NCBI RefSeq assembly: GCF_009601705.1
Contig: NZ_CP045687.1
Location: 1,152,630 to 1,216,629, forward strand
Length of the DNA: 64,000 nucleotides
Source: Sulfolobus sp. E5-1-F
Lineage (GTDB): Archaea > Thermoproteota > Thermoprotei_A > Sulfolobales > Sulfolobaceae
Direction of reading: 5' to 3'
Part shown: piece after piece, positions 44,990 to 54,814 of the stretch
Position numbering within the stretch: position 1 is the first letter of the stretch
How the letters are laid out: each line of letters opens with the position of its first letter
The notes under the pieces: generated by a model
What the model saw: the letters and a program-made list of their open reading frames with translations, nothing else
The model's database searches: none
Told to the model about the DNA's origin: nothing
Translations under genes and position numbers: made by a program

Positions 44990-46273
44990 ATGAAGGAAGA
45001 AACAAAAGTTTCAATCGCAGCTATGATAGGTATAGCATTCGAATTTTACGACTTTTTAATATTCGGTTTCGTAGCTAGTATTTTAGCCAGCCTATTCTTT
45101 CCATCTGGAAATAAAATAGTGTCACTTCTTGACACACTTGCAGTATTTGCTACGGGTTTTGCTGGTAGACCTCTAGGTGCAATAGTATTTGGTCATCTAG
45201 GTGATAAAATAGGAAGGAAATATACGTTAATAATCACAATGACATTAATGGGTTTATCGTCATTATTCACGGGTTTACTACCGAGTTACGCTGCAATAGG
45301 TATTTTAGCACCTGCATTGTTAACAATTTTGAGATTGCTCCAAGGATTTTCGCTGGGAGGTGAATTCGGAGGAGGAATTACTCTCTCAGCGGAATTTGCG
45401 GATCCTAGGAAAAGAGCTTTCTATACCGGAATTGCTCAAATGGCCCAAGGTTTAGGACCACTAATGGCTACTGGATTAATATTCATCTTCAGTAGTTTTA
45501 TGCTACCTAATACTTTCGCATCTATAGGCTGGAGAATACTTTTCATAATTGGTGCATTTATAGCAGTAATAGGAGTCATTATAAGACTGAAAATTTCTGA
45601 ATCACCAGTATTCAAAAAGGTTAAGGAGAAGAACGAGATTTCTCATTTTCCATTAGTTGATGCGTTCAGAATGTATTGGAAAAGAATACTGTTGGGTTTA
45701 GGGTTCATAATAGGTGGAACTACGATGACATATGCTACTAGTGTTTTTGCATCATCGTATCTAGAAACCGTAATAGGAGTACCTGCACGAGTTGTTTCAT
45801 TAGCATTAACGATAGGATACATTGTCGAAACAATATCTATAATCTTGTTCGCAATGCTTGCTGATAAAATTGGGAGAAAGCCATTGATGGTAGCAACTGC
45901 AGCAGGCTTACTAATCCTTGTATATCCATATTTCTACCTAATCTCTACTGGCCAATTCGCACTAATATTGCTAGCTCAAATAATATATTCCGTGGTAGGT
46001 TCAATGTCAACTGGTGCATATGCAGCCGCATTAACAGAGTTATTCCCAACCAAAGTAAGGTATACAGCATTATCCTTTGATTACCATGTGGGAGTCGCAG
46101 TATTTGGAGGAACAACGCCATTTATTGCAAGCTACTTGATTTACGCTACTGGTTATAGATTAGCACCAGTATATTGGGGAATAGCTGGAATGATTGTGAC
46201 GTTAATAGCGTATTTATTGTATAAAGAAACTAAAGGGACAACATTTGAGGGACAAGAAATAGTAAAAAGATAG
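44990..46273 (+). CDS. MFS transporter, metabolite:H+ symporter type
   Basis: A 427-residue, 12-segment carrier related to that at 33894. Motifs: GHLGDKIGRKYTL between segments 2 and 3, GEFGGG in segment 4, and ADKIGRKPL in the second half. The stop overlaps the start region of an amidohydrolase gene, so both are one unit. This suggests uptake of an amide, cyclic amide or small carboxylate for that enzyme. The next gene is a CoA ligase. Confidence 0.85.
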   Translation: MKEETKVSIAAMIGIAFEFYDFLIFGFVASILASLFFPSGNKIVSLLDTLAVFATGFAGRPLGAIVFGHLGDKIGRKYTLIITMTLMGLSSLFTGLLPSYAAIGILAPALLTILRLLQGFSLGGEFGGGITLSAEFADPRKRAFYTGIAQMAQGLGPLMATGLIFIFSSFMLPNTFASIGWRILFIIGAFIAVIGVIIRLKISESPVFKKVKEKNEISHFPLVDAFRMYWKRILLGLGFIIGGTTMTYATSVFASSYLETVIGVPARVVSLALTIGYIVETISIILFAMLADKIGRKPLMVATAAGLLILVYPYFYLISTGQFALILLAQIIYSVVGSMSTGAYAAALTELFPTKVRYTALSFDYHVGVAVFGGTTPFIASYLIYATGYRLAPVYWGIAGMIVTLIAYLLYKETKGTTFEGQEIVKR

Positions 46274-46281
46274 TGATAACC

Positions 46282-47508
46282 ATGGAACTAGCTATAAGAA
46301 ACGGAATAGTTTTTAATGGAAAGGAATTAATAGGGAAAGTTAACATCTATATTAGAGAAGGAAAAATCGTAGAAGTGTCTAGAGAAGATCACAGTGCAAA
46401 AATGGAAATTGACGCTAAAGACATGTTCGTGATGCCGGGATTAATTGACGCTCATATTCATCTTTCTGGAATCAAAGGTGGTAGTCTATTAAAGATAATG
46501 TTTGAGAAACCGGAGTATAGAGTACTTCGCTCTAGTAAATGGCTAGAAAAATTATTGTTAGCAGGATTTACAACTGTCAGAGATTGTGGAGAAACAGTGT
46601 CTTTAGCCTTAAAGAGAGCTGTAAATGAAAGGATTATAAGCGGACCTAAGGTAATTGCTGCAGGGAAACCTATTACACAGACTTTTGGACATGGAGAATT
46701 GAGCCATGATGTACCGTTAGAGTTTTCAAAAACTATGAGCTTTTCAGAATTTTGCGATGGAGTGGAATCATGTATTCACGCAGCCAGGAAAGTTCTAAGA
46801 GATGGTGCTGATTTCATCAAAATATTTGCAACTGGTGGAGTATTATCACAGAGGGATAGACCAGAACACCCTCAGTTAAGTTATGAGGAAATTAGGGCGA
46901 TAGTAAACGAAGCTGAAAAAGTAAATACTTACGTAGCAGCTCACGCTCATGGAGATAGAGGAGCAAGAATTGCAATAGAGGCTGGGATAAAAACGTTAGA
47001 ACACGGTACTTTGCTTAAGGATGACACGTTGAAGTTAATGAGGGAGAAAAACGTAACGCTAACTCCGACATTGACTATTCAAGAGTTAATATACAAATAC
47101 GGTAAACAGATAGGAGTTGATGAGTGGGGACTTCAAAAGATAGTCTCTGTAAGGGAAAGTGTCTCAGAAGTAGTTAGAAAAGCTAAAGAGTATGGGGTTA
47201 CAATAATAAGTGGCACCGATTTAGGTTTTGAAACTGGAATAGAGGAGATTGATATTGGAAAGAATTGGATGGAGACGGTTTTACTAGTTGAGAGAGGAGG
47301 ACTATCTCCAATAGAGGCTCTGAGAGCTTCGACCTATAACGCTGCTATGGCAATTGGAATTAACACTGGAAACATAGAGATTGGAAAAGACGCTGATATT
47401 ATAATTATTAACGGCGATCCTACACAAAATATAAGGGATATCTCTAATGTTATACATGTAATTCAAAATGGGAAATTAGTAGTGGAGAATAAGTCGATTA
47501 AGAGTTAG
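46282..47508 (+). CDS. Amidohydrolase (imidazolonepropionase/prolidase-like)
   Basis: Metal-dependent hydrolase with the TIM-barrel amidohydrolase marks: metal site DAHIHLSG, DGADFIKIFATGGV, AAHAHGDRGA with its His, EHGT, and the late Asp in SGTDLG. Family neighbours hydrolyse Xaa-Pro dipeptides or cyclic amides such as imidazolone. The start is ATG 46282, 9 bases past a GTG that overlaps the carrier stop; GTGAT may act as the ribosome site. It is followed by a CoA ligase at 47567. Confidence 0.85.
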   Translation: MELAIRNGIVFNGKELIGKVNIYIREGKIVEVSREDHSAKMEIDAKDMFVMPGLIDAHIHLSGIKGGSLLKIMFEKPEYRVLRSSKWLEKLLLAGFTTVRDCGETVSLALKRAVNERIISGPKVIAAGKPITQTFGHGELSHDVPLEFSKTMSFSEFCDGVESCIHAARKVLRDGADFIKIFATGGVLSQRDRPEHPQLSYEEIRAIVNEAEKVNTYVAAHAHGDRGARIAIEAGIKTLEHGTLLKDDTLKLMREKNVTLTPTLTIQELIYKYGKQIGVDEWGLQKIVSVRESVSEVVRKAKEYGVTIISGTDLGFETGIEEIDIGKNWMETVLLVERGGLSPIEALRASTYNAAMAIGINTGNIEIGKDADIIIINGDPTQNIRDISNVIHVIQNGKLVVENKSIKS

Positions 47509-47566
47509 TGTTTTTCCCTTTTCATTTTTTCCCAACATTTTTAAGTTTTAAATGTATAATTAATTT

Positions 47567-49063
47567 ATGGTAAGTTATGAGGAGATTAGAAGAAGCTTCT
47601 CGTGGAGTGAGATAATTAATTATTTAGATAAAAGTCCATTAGACGTTTTAACTTCTCATGATGGTATAGCGGTTAAGAGGCTCTCTAATGAGATTATAGA
47701 GGAGATAAGCTTCAGGGATCTTAAAAGAAAGGCGTTAAGACTTGCCTTATATCTTAAGGAGTTTCATAACGCTAAGAAAGGAGACGTAATAGCAGTATTA
47801 GCTTCAAAGAAAATTCAACAAGTTATAGTACTTTTAGCAACTCTATCATTAGGAGCAATTTATCAGCCATTATTTACTGCATTCGGGCCCGAAGCAATTA
47901 GGATGAGGACTAGAGACGTGAAACCAAAAGTTATCTTTTGTCAAGACGATCAAAAGGATAAGGTAAATGATGCAATACCCTTTTCCAAGTTCGACGAATT
48001 ATTAAGTTACGGTGAATTAAAAGAGATTGAAAAGATAAATTGGGATGACCCTATAATATTACTTTACACTTCTGGAACTACGGGAACACCTAAAGGAGCT
48101 CTAATCGCTAAGAGGTTATTACTTAACACTTATGTCTACATGAAGTATGGTATAGGTATTAGGGAGAATGACGTATTTTGGAATCCCGCAGATCCTGGAT
48201 GGGCTTACGGATTGTATTATGGTATAATAGGACCGCTAATGTTTGGAAAAGCCGTAATCTTTCTTGACGAACCATTTAACCCTGAAAGAACAATGGAGTT
48301 CCTAGAAGAAAATAAGGTCACCAATTTTGCCTTTGCACCTACTGCGTATAGAATGATAGCCGGAACGGTTAAGAGGAAATACGGTTTAGTACTAGAAAGA
48401 GCTAGTTCTGCCGGTGAGCCACTTAACCCAGAAATTATAAAGTGGTTTATGGATAAGTATAATGTTAGTATTAAAGACCATTATGGACAAACTGAGGTTG
48501 GAATGGTGGTTTATAATGGCTGGGGATATGAGGCCAACCTAAAGGTAGGAAGTATGGGACTGCCTGCTCCTGGTTATGAAGTAGATGTATTAGAAGATAT
48601 TATAGCTGTCAAGAGAGATTCTCCAGGTTTCCACTTCTTAGGATATTTAAATAATCCAGAGAAGACTAAGGAGTCATTTAGGGGAGATTGGTACTTGACT
48701 GGTGACAATGCGTATAAGGATGAAGAAGGATATTTCTGGTTTATTGGAAGGAAGGATGATGTGGTTAAGGTATCCGGTTACAGAGTAGGTCCATTTGAAG
48801 TTGAGAGCATTTTATTAGAATTTCCCGCAGTATTAGAATCTGCTGTTGTTGCTGATGAAGATCCGATACGAGGACATATATTGCACGCTTATATTGTTCT
48901 TAAAAGTGGATATAGTCCAACTGAGGAACTAAAGAAGGAGATTATCTATTTTGTAAACACTAAATACTCTAAGCATGTGCATCTAGAAAAGGTTGACTTT
49001 GTTGATAAATTACCAAAGACTGAGAGTGGTAAAATACAAAGATATCTACTTAAAAGAAAATAA
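47567..49063 (+). CDS. Acyl-CoA synthetase, medium-chain/acetate type
   Basis: A 498-residue ANL ligase. Motifs: LLYTSGTTGTPKGALIAKR, FWNPADPGWAYGLYYG (the W/P-rich loop of ACSM/acetyl-CoA-like enzymes), DHYGQTEVG, and PKTESGKIQRYLL with the catalytic Lys. It is probably part of the 44990-49063 unit and would activate the acid formed by the amidohydrolase, though its own TATA (TTTTAAATG) is present upstream. Substrate length unknown. Confidence 0.87.
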   Translation: MVSYEEIRRSFSWSEIINYLDKSPLDVLTSHDGIAVKRLSNEIIEEISFRDLKRKALRLALYLKEFHNAKKGDVIAVLASKKIQQVIVLLATLSLGAIYQPLFTAFGPEAIRMRTRDVKPKVIFCQDDQKDKVNDAIPFSKFDELLSYGELKEIEKINWDDPIILLYTSGTTGTPKGALIAKRLLLNTYVYMKYGIGIRENDVFWNPADPGWAYGLYYGIIGPLMFGKAVIFLDEPFNPERTMEFLEENKVTNFAFAPTAYRMIAGTVKRKYGLVLERASSAGEPLNPEIIKWFMDKYNVSIKDHYGQTEVGMVVYNGWGYEANLKVGSMGLPAPGYEVDVLEDIIAVKRDSPGFHFLGYLNNPEKTKESFRGDWYLTGDNAYKDEEGYFWFIGRKDDVVKVSGYRVGPFEVESILLEFPAVLESAVVADEDPIRGHILHAYIVLKSGYSPTEELKKEIIYFVNTKYSKHVHLEKVDFVDKLPKTESGKIQRYLLKRK

Positions 49064-49067
49064 AAAA

Positions 49068-50549
49068 TTAAGGCTCTAATTTCTCCTGCTCCCTTCTTCT
49101 TTCTAATCCTAAATATATAGCTAGGCTTAAAAATAGTCCCAAGTACCAGCCATAATCATATAGCAAGGATAGTTTAGGAATTAGAAATCCTATTACTGGT
49201 ATAGAGAACCCTATTATCATTGCAATTATTGCATTAATGTTATAACCTGACATGTACCAATATATTCCATCTGGCTTAAATAGATCTGCAAGTTTAATTT
49301 CAGTTTTCCTTAGAATCCAGTAGTGAGCAATCATGACTCCTGCAACAGAACCTAGACCAGCACCAATCAAATTTATCACGTTTTCTATACTTGAAGCGTT
49401 ATTATACCATAGCCATGGTGCGTAAAGCAAACCTAAGATAGCCGATATAAGGGCTGATTTAGACCAAGTATTGAGCTTCTTTGGGAATAGGCTTATCAAG
49501 TCGTAAACGGGTGAGACGATATTAGCTGCAACATTAACTGAAATTGTTGCAATAACGAGACTAATTCCTAAGATAAGCGTTATGTAAGAATCGTTAGTAA
49601 AGAGATACATTATATTTACTGGGTTCACATAATTAATTGCCTCACTACTTGGAATATGGTAAATGTAAATCACTGCGGATGCTAGACCAACTGCTATAAG
49701 GCTGAAAAGCAACGTAAGGATAGGTAGACCAATAGTTTGCCCTATTAGTTGGTCCTTCTGACTTCTTGAAAATCTAGTAAAGTCTGGAATGTTTAGAACT
49801 AGGGTTGCCCAAAAGCCGGCCATTGTGGATACTGCTAAGGCTATGTTGGGCAATGAAACGTCACTACCCTTTATTTGAAAGAGTGGTGATATACCATTTG
49901 AAAGAGTAATCACGTGAATCATTAAACCTCCTAAGATTACTATTACCAAGGGACCAGCAATTAGTTCAAATTTCTTTATCTCATCCATTCCCTTAAACAA
50001 GACTAGCACGTTAAGGAACCAGAAGAGAAAGAACGAAATTGCAAGATGAAGTGGCATTCCTAAGAAGTTAGCCGAGATCGTTGACCATGAGGGGTAAAAG
50101 ATTGAGATGAGTGCATCCAATATTAGGCCACCCGCATAGGTCTCAACAGAGAACCAAAATAACGCTGAAATTGCCCTCATTATTACCGGTATTCTTGCAC
50201 CCTTTATTCCAAACATAGGTCTAATTGATGAGGGAAATGGAATCCCCCATTTTGTACCTATATGGCCGTTTAGATAGAGTGCTATTAGCAAGGTAAAGTA
50301 AGCTACCGCTATAATCATTAAGGCTATTAGTGGACCGAATTCAAACGTTAGTAAACCAGCAAGCATAAATGCGGGAACATTGTGTATCATTCCAGCCCAT
50401 ATGGTAGTATAGTTGATCCATGTCCATGTTTTTGCGTTTTTAGGGAGTGGTGCTATGTTTGGATTATAGTAATTATCTGGTACTATAGCCTTTCCTTGTC
50501 TATATTCTGTCAAGTCCAAATTAACCTGGTTTGTTTCTTGTTCCGACAT
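49068..50549 (-). CDS. NCS1-family nucleobase/cation symporter
   Basis: A 493-residue carrier with 12 segments, LeuT-fold. The NCS1 pattern is visible at segment 1 (TWTWINYTTIWAGMIHNVPAF) and later (KWGIPFPSSIRPMFGIKGA; FSRSQKDQLIGQTIGLP). NCS1 members carry uracil, cytosine, allantoin, hydantoin or thiamine. With an amidohydrolase next door, a cyclic amide such as a hydantoin or allantoin is attractive but unproven. It is convergent with the CoA ligase. Confidence 0.87.
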   Translation of the reverse strand: MSEQETNQVNLDLTEYRQGKAIVPDNYYNPNIAPLPKNAKTWTWINYTTIWAGMIHNVPAFMLAGLLTFEFGPLIALMIIAVAYFTLLIALYLNGHIGTKWGIPFPSSIRPMFGIKGARIPVIMRAISALFWFSVETYAGGLILDALISIFYPSWSTISANFLGMPLHLAISFFLFWFLNVLVLFKGMDEIKKFELIAGPLVIVILGGLMIHVITLSNGISPLFQIKGSDVSLPNIALAVSTMAGFWATLVLNIPDFTRFSRSQKDQLIGQTIGLPILTLLFSLIAVGLASAVIYIYHIPSSEAINYVNPVNIMYLFTNDSYITLILGISLVIATISVNVAANIVSPVYDLISLFPKKLNTWSKSALISAILGLLYAPWLWYNNASSIENVINLIGAGLGSVAGVMIAHYWILRKTEIKLADLFKPDGIYWYMSGYNINAIIAMIIGFSIPVIGFLIPKLSLLYDYGWYLGLFLSLAIYLGLERRREQEKLEP

Positions 50550-50944
50550 CTTTCACTATTGCTAAAAAGCGGTATATAAATTAAACTGATTAAAAGGGGA
50601 AGTATTTTTAATCTAATTATGAGTTAGGAAATACCAAAAGTTTTCAATATTGTCAAATTATATTTCTCTAATTTAATAGAGTTGATGTAACTAGATAAGA
50701 TGAGAAAAAGGCTTATACAATATTATATATCTATTATCTATTGGGTGTGTTTTTTGACATATAATAATTCTGAGAAAAAATTGAGAATTCATCCTAGTTC
50801 ATCTCTTCTTAGGTTGCCAGTTTAGTAAGAGTACTATCACGTATTTTCGAATTACGAAATCATTTCCTATTAAGTTGTACAATTAACGTATACTTCTTTA
50901 GATGTTACTTTAAAAAGACCTATCTTACTTCGTAAACAAATTGT
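50550..50944. other. Intergenic region with promoters, no gene
   Basis: It separates divergent genes (NCS1 minus, APC plus). It is AT-rich, with TTTAAAAAGACC about 26-35 bp before the APC start as a likely TATA. No gene or repeat of note was seen. Confidence 0.4.
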
Positions 50945-52795
50945 ATGACAAGCATAAGTAACTCAGATAAATTGTTAAGGAAAGAGTTAAGTCTCTTGGA
51001 TCTTACCTTTTTATCTTTAAGTGCAATGATAGGTTCAGGTTGGTTATTAGCTTCCTTAAGCGTTGCTTCAATAGCTGGACTATCTGGAGTCTTATCTTGG
51101 GTAATAGCTGGGATAATGGTAATGTTTATAGGGTTAGCTTATGCAGAACTCGGAAGTTCAATACCTAAAACTGGTGGAATAGTTAGATATCCAGTTTATT
51201 CCCACGGAAGTTACACCGGATTTGTTATAGCATTCCTTTACCTACTCTCCGCAATCTCTACACCTTCTATAGAAGCTTTAGCAACAATCGAATACTTGAC
51301 AAGTGTGAATCCTACTTTGAGTCATTTGCTTACTATTTCAGAAGTCGTTAATAATACGCCAGTTACTATATTAACGCCTTTAGGACTATTGCTTTCAACT
51401 CTTCTACTATTTATCTATTTTTTAGTGAATTATTATGGTATAAAGGTCTTAGGGAAAACGAATTCTGCTATAACAGTTTGGAAATTGATCATACCGGTCG
51501 TTACATTTATATTACTATTTTTTGCTTTTAAATCAAGTAATTTTATAAATTATGGAGGAATATTCCCTAAAAGTGTTGCATCGAATTATATTGGCCCAGT
51601 CGGTATGCTATATGCAATACCCTCTGCTGGGATAATTTACTCGTATTTAGGATTTAGACAACCCATAGAGTATTCTGGAGAAGCTAAGGACCCCGAAAAG
51701 ACCGTATGGAAAGCCATAATTCTCTCAATAGTAATTGCCATATTAATTTACACTTTCCTACAAATAGCTTTTATAGGCGCAATAAATTGGGTATCTGCTG
51801 GAATAACCCCCGGCAATTGGTCAGCGCTATTGAGCAGTAAGTGGGCTAATAGTCCATTCTACAGTGAGTTAGAAGCTGAGGGTCTCGCCTTGGCTGGAGC
51901 TTGGGGATATGTACTTTTAATAGATGCAATTATATCTCCCAGTGGAACTGGATTAGTTTATACTGGGACATCAGCTAGGACCCTTTATGGTTTATCAGCA
52001 GAGGAATATTTCCCGTCAATATTCAAGAAATTAAATAGTTATAGAATACCTATATGGTCCTTAATAGTATCTTTAATAGCCAGTATCGTTTTCTTGCTTC
52101 CATTTCCAAGTTGGTATTTATTAGTAGGATTCAACTCCTCAGCTACTGTACTTACGTATATCATGGGCGGTATAGGTTTACAGACGTTGAGAAAAACAGC
52201 CCCGGATTTAAAGAGAGGAATTAAGATACCTTTTGCAAGCATTATAGCACCGATTGCTACAATAGTTTCCTTGCTGATAGTTTATTGGTCAGGATTTACA
52301 ACATTGTTTTATATAGTCTCTGCTTTATTTATTGGAATTCCAATCTTCTGGATGAATTATGCAGTGAAAATGCTAGGAATAAAGAAATGGCTTGGCATTA
52401 GCTTAGGATTATCACAGTTAGTTGCAAACATCATATTGTCAATAATAGGATATTATGAGCTAATTTTAGATAACGATTACCCTATACTATACTTTGCATT
52501 GTTTACATTGATAGCATTAATTCCCGTAATAATTGCTTATCTAACTGTAAACTCTAATGGAAAAGAACATTTGAAGAGTGGATTTTGGCTTATGGGCTTG
52601 ATTCTTGCTATTTACATTATCAGTTATCTTAGTGAATTTGGACCATTAGGCAACTCTGCGCTTATAACATTTCCTTACGATATTATAATAATTTCAACTA
52701 TAGGTATAATATTTCATTATATAGCAGTTTTGAGCGGTTTTAGAACTAGAGAAATAGAGGAAATTATTGAGGATCAGAAAGAGAAAGGAGATTAA
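50945..52795 (+). CDS. APC-family amino acid permease
   Basis: A 616-residue carrier with 14 or so segments. The APC start motif is LSLLDLTFLSLSAMIGSGWL, and unwound segment 6 has the expected FLGFRQPIEYSGEAKDP (segment YLGFRQPIEYSGEA). The length exceeds the usual 450-500 because of extra C-terminal helices. The downstream gene (310 bp away) is glutamate dehydrogenase, so amino acid import with later deamination is possible. Confidence 0.87.
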   Translation: MTSISNSDKLLRKELSLLDLTFLSLSAMIGSGWLLASLSVASIAGLSGVLSWVIAGIMVMFIGLAYAELGSSIPKTGGIVRYPVYSHGSYTGFVIAFLYLLSAISTPSIEALATIEYLTSVNPTLSHLLTISEVVNNTPVTILTPLGLLLSTLLLFIYFLVNYYGIKVLGKTNSAITVWKLIIPVVTFILLFFAFKSSNFINYGGIFPKSVASNYIGPVGMLYAIPSAGIIYSYLGFRQPIEYSGEAKDPEKTVWKAIILSIVIAILIYTFLQIAFIGAINWVSAGITPGNWSALLSSKWANSPFYSELEAEGLALAGAWGYVLLIDAIISPSGTGLVYTGTSARTLYGLSAEEYFPSIFKKLNSYRIPIWSLIVSLIASIVFLLPFPSWYLLVGFNSSATVLTYIMGGIGLQTLRKTAPDLKRGIKIPFASIIAPIATIVSLLIVYWSGFTTLFYIVSALFIGIPIFWMNYAVKMLGIKKWLGISLGLSQLVANIILSIIGYYELILDNDYPILYFALFTLIALIPVIIAYLTVNSNGKEHLKSGFWLMGLILAIYIISYLSEFGPLGNSALITFPYDIIIISTIGIIFHYIAVLSGFRTREIEEIIEDQKEKGD

Positions 52796-53105
52796 TTGAA
52801 AAAATGTTACTGTGAATCCTAATGAAAACTTTTTAGTAGAGGAACTATGCCTTACTTTAGCTCGAAAAATCCTACTAAAATAATGAAAAGTAGAAACTGT
52901 TTATTGTAATGGCTGTAAGCTTCAAAACAGTTTCTAAAAAATCAATAATAACTAAAAATCTTTTATTACATTTTGATAGCATATCAATTAATAAATTCCC
53001 TTTTTATATCGTTTTGACTTTTTCACCTAAAGAAAATTGTGAGTAAAGTAAATTTTAAGGCTATGCTGGAAAAAATTTTTATTCTTAAAAAACGATATTA
53101 TAACG
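52796..53105. other. Region between permease and gdhA with a strong inverted repeat
   Basis: Besides the perfect 12-bp inverted repeat at 52891-52936, only the gdhA promoter region is seen (AATTTTTATTCTT near 53070-53082). No gene. Confidence 0.4.
52891..52936. repeat. Perfect 12-bp inverted repeat
   Basis: TAGAAACTGTTT (52891-52902) and AAACAGTTTCTA (52925-52936) are exact complements around a 22-base loop. It could be a hairpin in the 3' end of the permease mRNA, an operator for gdhA, or a small RNA. It is about 170 bp upstream of gdhA, too far for a classic archaeal operator. Confidence 0.7.
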
Positions 53106-54365
53106 ATGGAAGAAGTTCTTAGTTCGAGTCTCTATACTCAACAAGTCAAAAAGTTATATAAAGTCGGAGAATTATTGGGTCTGGATAACGAAACTTTAGA
53201 GACTCTTTCTCAACCCGAAAGGATAATTCAAGTTAAGATACAAATTAGGGGATCAGACGGCAAGTTAAAGACGTTTATAGGTTGGAGAAGTCAGCATAAT
53301 TCTGCACTAGGCCCCTATAAGGGTGGAGTTAGGTACCATCCTAATGTTACGCAAGATGAAGTGGAAGCGTTATCCATGATAATGACGTGGAAAAACTCAT
53401 TGCTATTATTACCATATGGAGGAGGAAAAGGCGGAATTAGAGTTGACCCTAAAAAGTTAACTAGGGAAGAGCTAGAACAATTATCGAGAAAGTATATTCA
53501 AGCTATTTATAAATATTTAGGTAGTGAATTAGATATCCCAGCCCCAGATGTGAACACAGATTCGCAAACCATGGCTTGGTTCCTAGACGAGTATATAAAG
53601 ATAACCGGAAAAGTTGATTTCGCAGTATTTACAGGGAAGCCGGTGGAGTTAGGCGGAATAGGTGTAAGACTATACAGTACTGGACTTGGAGTTGCTACCA
53701 TAGCTAAAGAAGCTGCAAGTAAGTTTATAGGAGGTATTGAAGAGGCTAGAGTAATAATTCAAGGATATGGAAATGTTGGCTATTATGCTGCCAAATTCCT
53801 AAGTGAAATGGGAGCTAAAATAGTTGGAATTAGTGACTCTAAAGGCGGAGTAATTAATGAGAAAGGAATAGATGTTGGAAAGGCTATGGAAATAAAGGAG
53901 AAAACTGGAAGCGTTATAAACTACCCCGAGGGAAGAAAAGTAACAAATGAAGAATTGCTAATATCGGACTGTGATATATTAATACCTGCAGCGCTTGAAA
54001 ACGTTATAAATAAGTTTAATGCTCCTAAGGTTAAGGCTAAGCTAATTGTAGAAGGTGCAAATGGTCCATTGACTGCAGACGCTGACGAGATAATGAGGCA
54101 GAGAGGTATAGTTGTTGTTCCGGATATACTTGCTAATGCTGGTGGGGTTGTTGGGAGTTATGTGGAGTGGGCTAATAATAAAATGGGAGAGATAATAAGT
54201 GATGAAGAAGCTAAGAAGCTTATAGTTAACAGGATGAACAATGCGTTTAATACACTGTACGATTATCATCAAAAGAAGTTAGAAGATCAGGATCTAAGAA
54301 CTGCTGCTATGGCGCTAGCTGTAGATAGAGTAGTAAGAGCCATGAAAGCTAGAGGTCTATTATAA
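53106..54365 (+). CDS. gdhA: Glutamate dehydrogenase
   Basis: Interconverts glutamate and 2-oxoglutarate plus ammonia with NAD(P). 419 residues, the usual hexameric archaeal type. The substrate site is [11 protein letters not shown], with the Lys-rich [13 protein letters not shown] carrying the catalytic Lys; [14 protein letters not shown] follows. The Rossmann motif is [13 protein letters not shown], and [13 protein letters not shown] is near the end. A TATA-like TTTTTATT lies about 26-30 bp before the ATG, giving a leaderless transcript. Confidence 0.96.
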   Translation: MEEVLSSSLYTQQVKKLYKVGELLGLDNETLETLSQPERIIQVKIQIRGSDGKLKTFIGWRSQHNSALGPYKGGVRYHPNVTQDEVEALSMIMTWKNSLLLLPYGGGKGGIRVDPKKLTREELEQLSRKYIQAIYKYLGSELDIPAPDVNTDSQTMAWFLDEYIKITGKVDFAVFTGKPVELGGIGVRLYSTGLGVATIAKEAASKFIGGIEEARVIIQGYGNVGYYAAKFLSEMGAKIVGISDSKGGVINEKGIDVGKAMEIKEKTGSVINYPEGRKVTNEELLISDCDILIPAALENVINKFNAPKVKAKLIVEGANGPLTADADEIMRQRGIVVVPDILANAGGVVGSYVEWANNKMGEIISDEEAKKLIVNRMNNAFNTLYDYHQKKLEDQDLRTAAMALAVDRVVRAMKARGLL

Positions 54366-54393
54366 GCACTTTTTTCCTTCCTTTTTATTTCAC

Positions 54394-54696
54394 TCAATCA
54401 TAACCTATTATAAACATTTTATCCTTAAGCTTATAGGAATAAAGAATTGTAAGATTAAAATTGCTTCTCGACATAGATATAAGCTCATCTTTTACCTCTT
54501 CATTTTTCATATTATGTGGAACTATTACTACATAATACTTAGCAGTAGGTACAAAAGTCTTGAAAAATTTCTGGGCGTCAACTATCAAATCTGGACTAAA
54601 GTGCTTTATAAACTTCATATTTCCACTTCTACTTATCATTTGAATTAGGCCGTCCTCGATATGTTGAGATAATTCGTTAATTGGTACAGTAGACAT
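54394..54696 (-). CDS. Small paralogous protein of unknown function (copy 1)
   Basis: A 100-residue soluble protein, homologous to that at 56452: FFKTFVPTAKYYVVIVP matches FFTTFIPDSIKYFVVVSP, and both have the layout helix, strand, helix, strand. No Cys or motif. The two copies flank the drug exporter at 54815. Convergent with gdhA. The family is not recognised; possible ligand-sensing or regulatory role is inference. Confidence 0.65.
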   Translation of the reverse strand: MSTVPINELSQHIEDGLIQMISRSGNMKFIKHFSPDLIVDAQKFFKTFVPTAKYYVVIVPHNMKNEEVKDELISMSRSNFNLTILYSYKLKDKMFIIGYD

Positions 54697-54814
54697 TATT
54701 TCTACAAATTTTTTTCCATATTAATAAGTATTTATGTATCGTACCTCATAGGAAGTATATAGGATTTGTATAAATTGTACTGTAGTACTTAAATAGAAAA
54801 AATAAGTGGAAATT

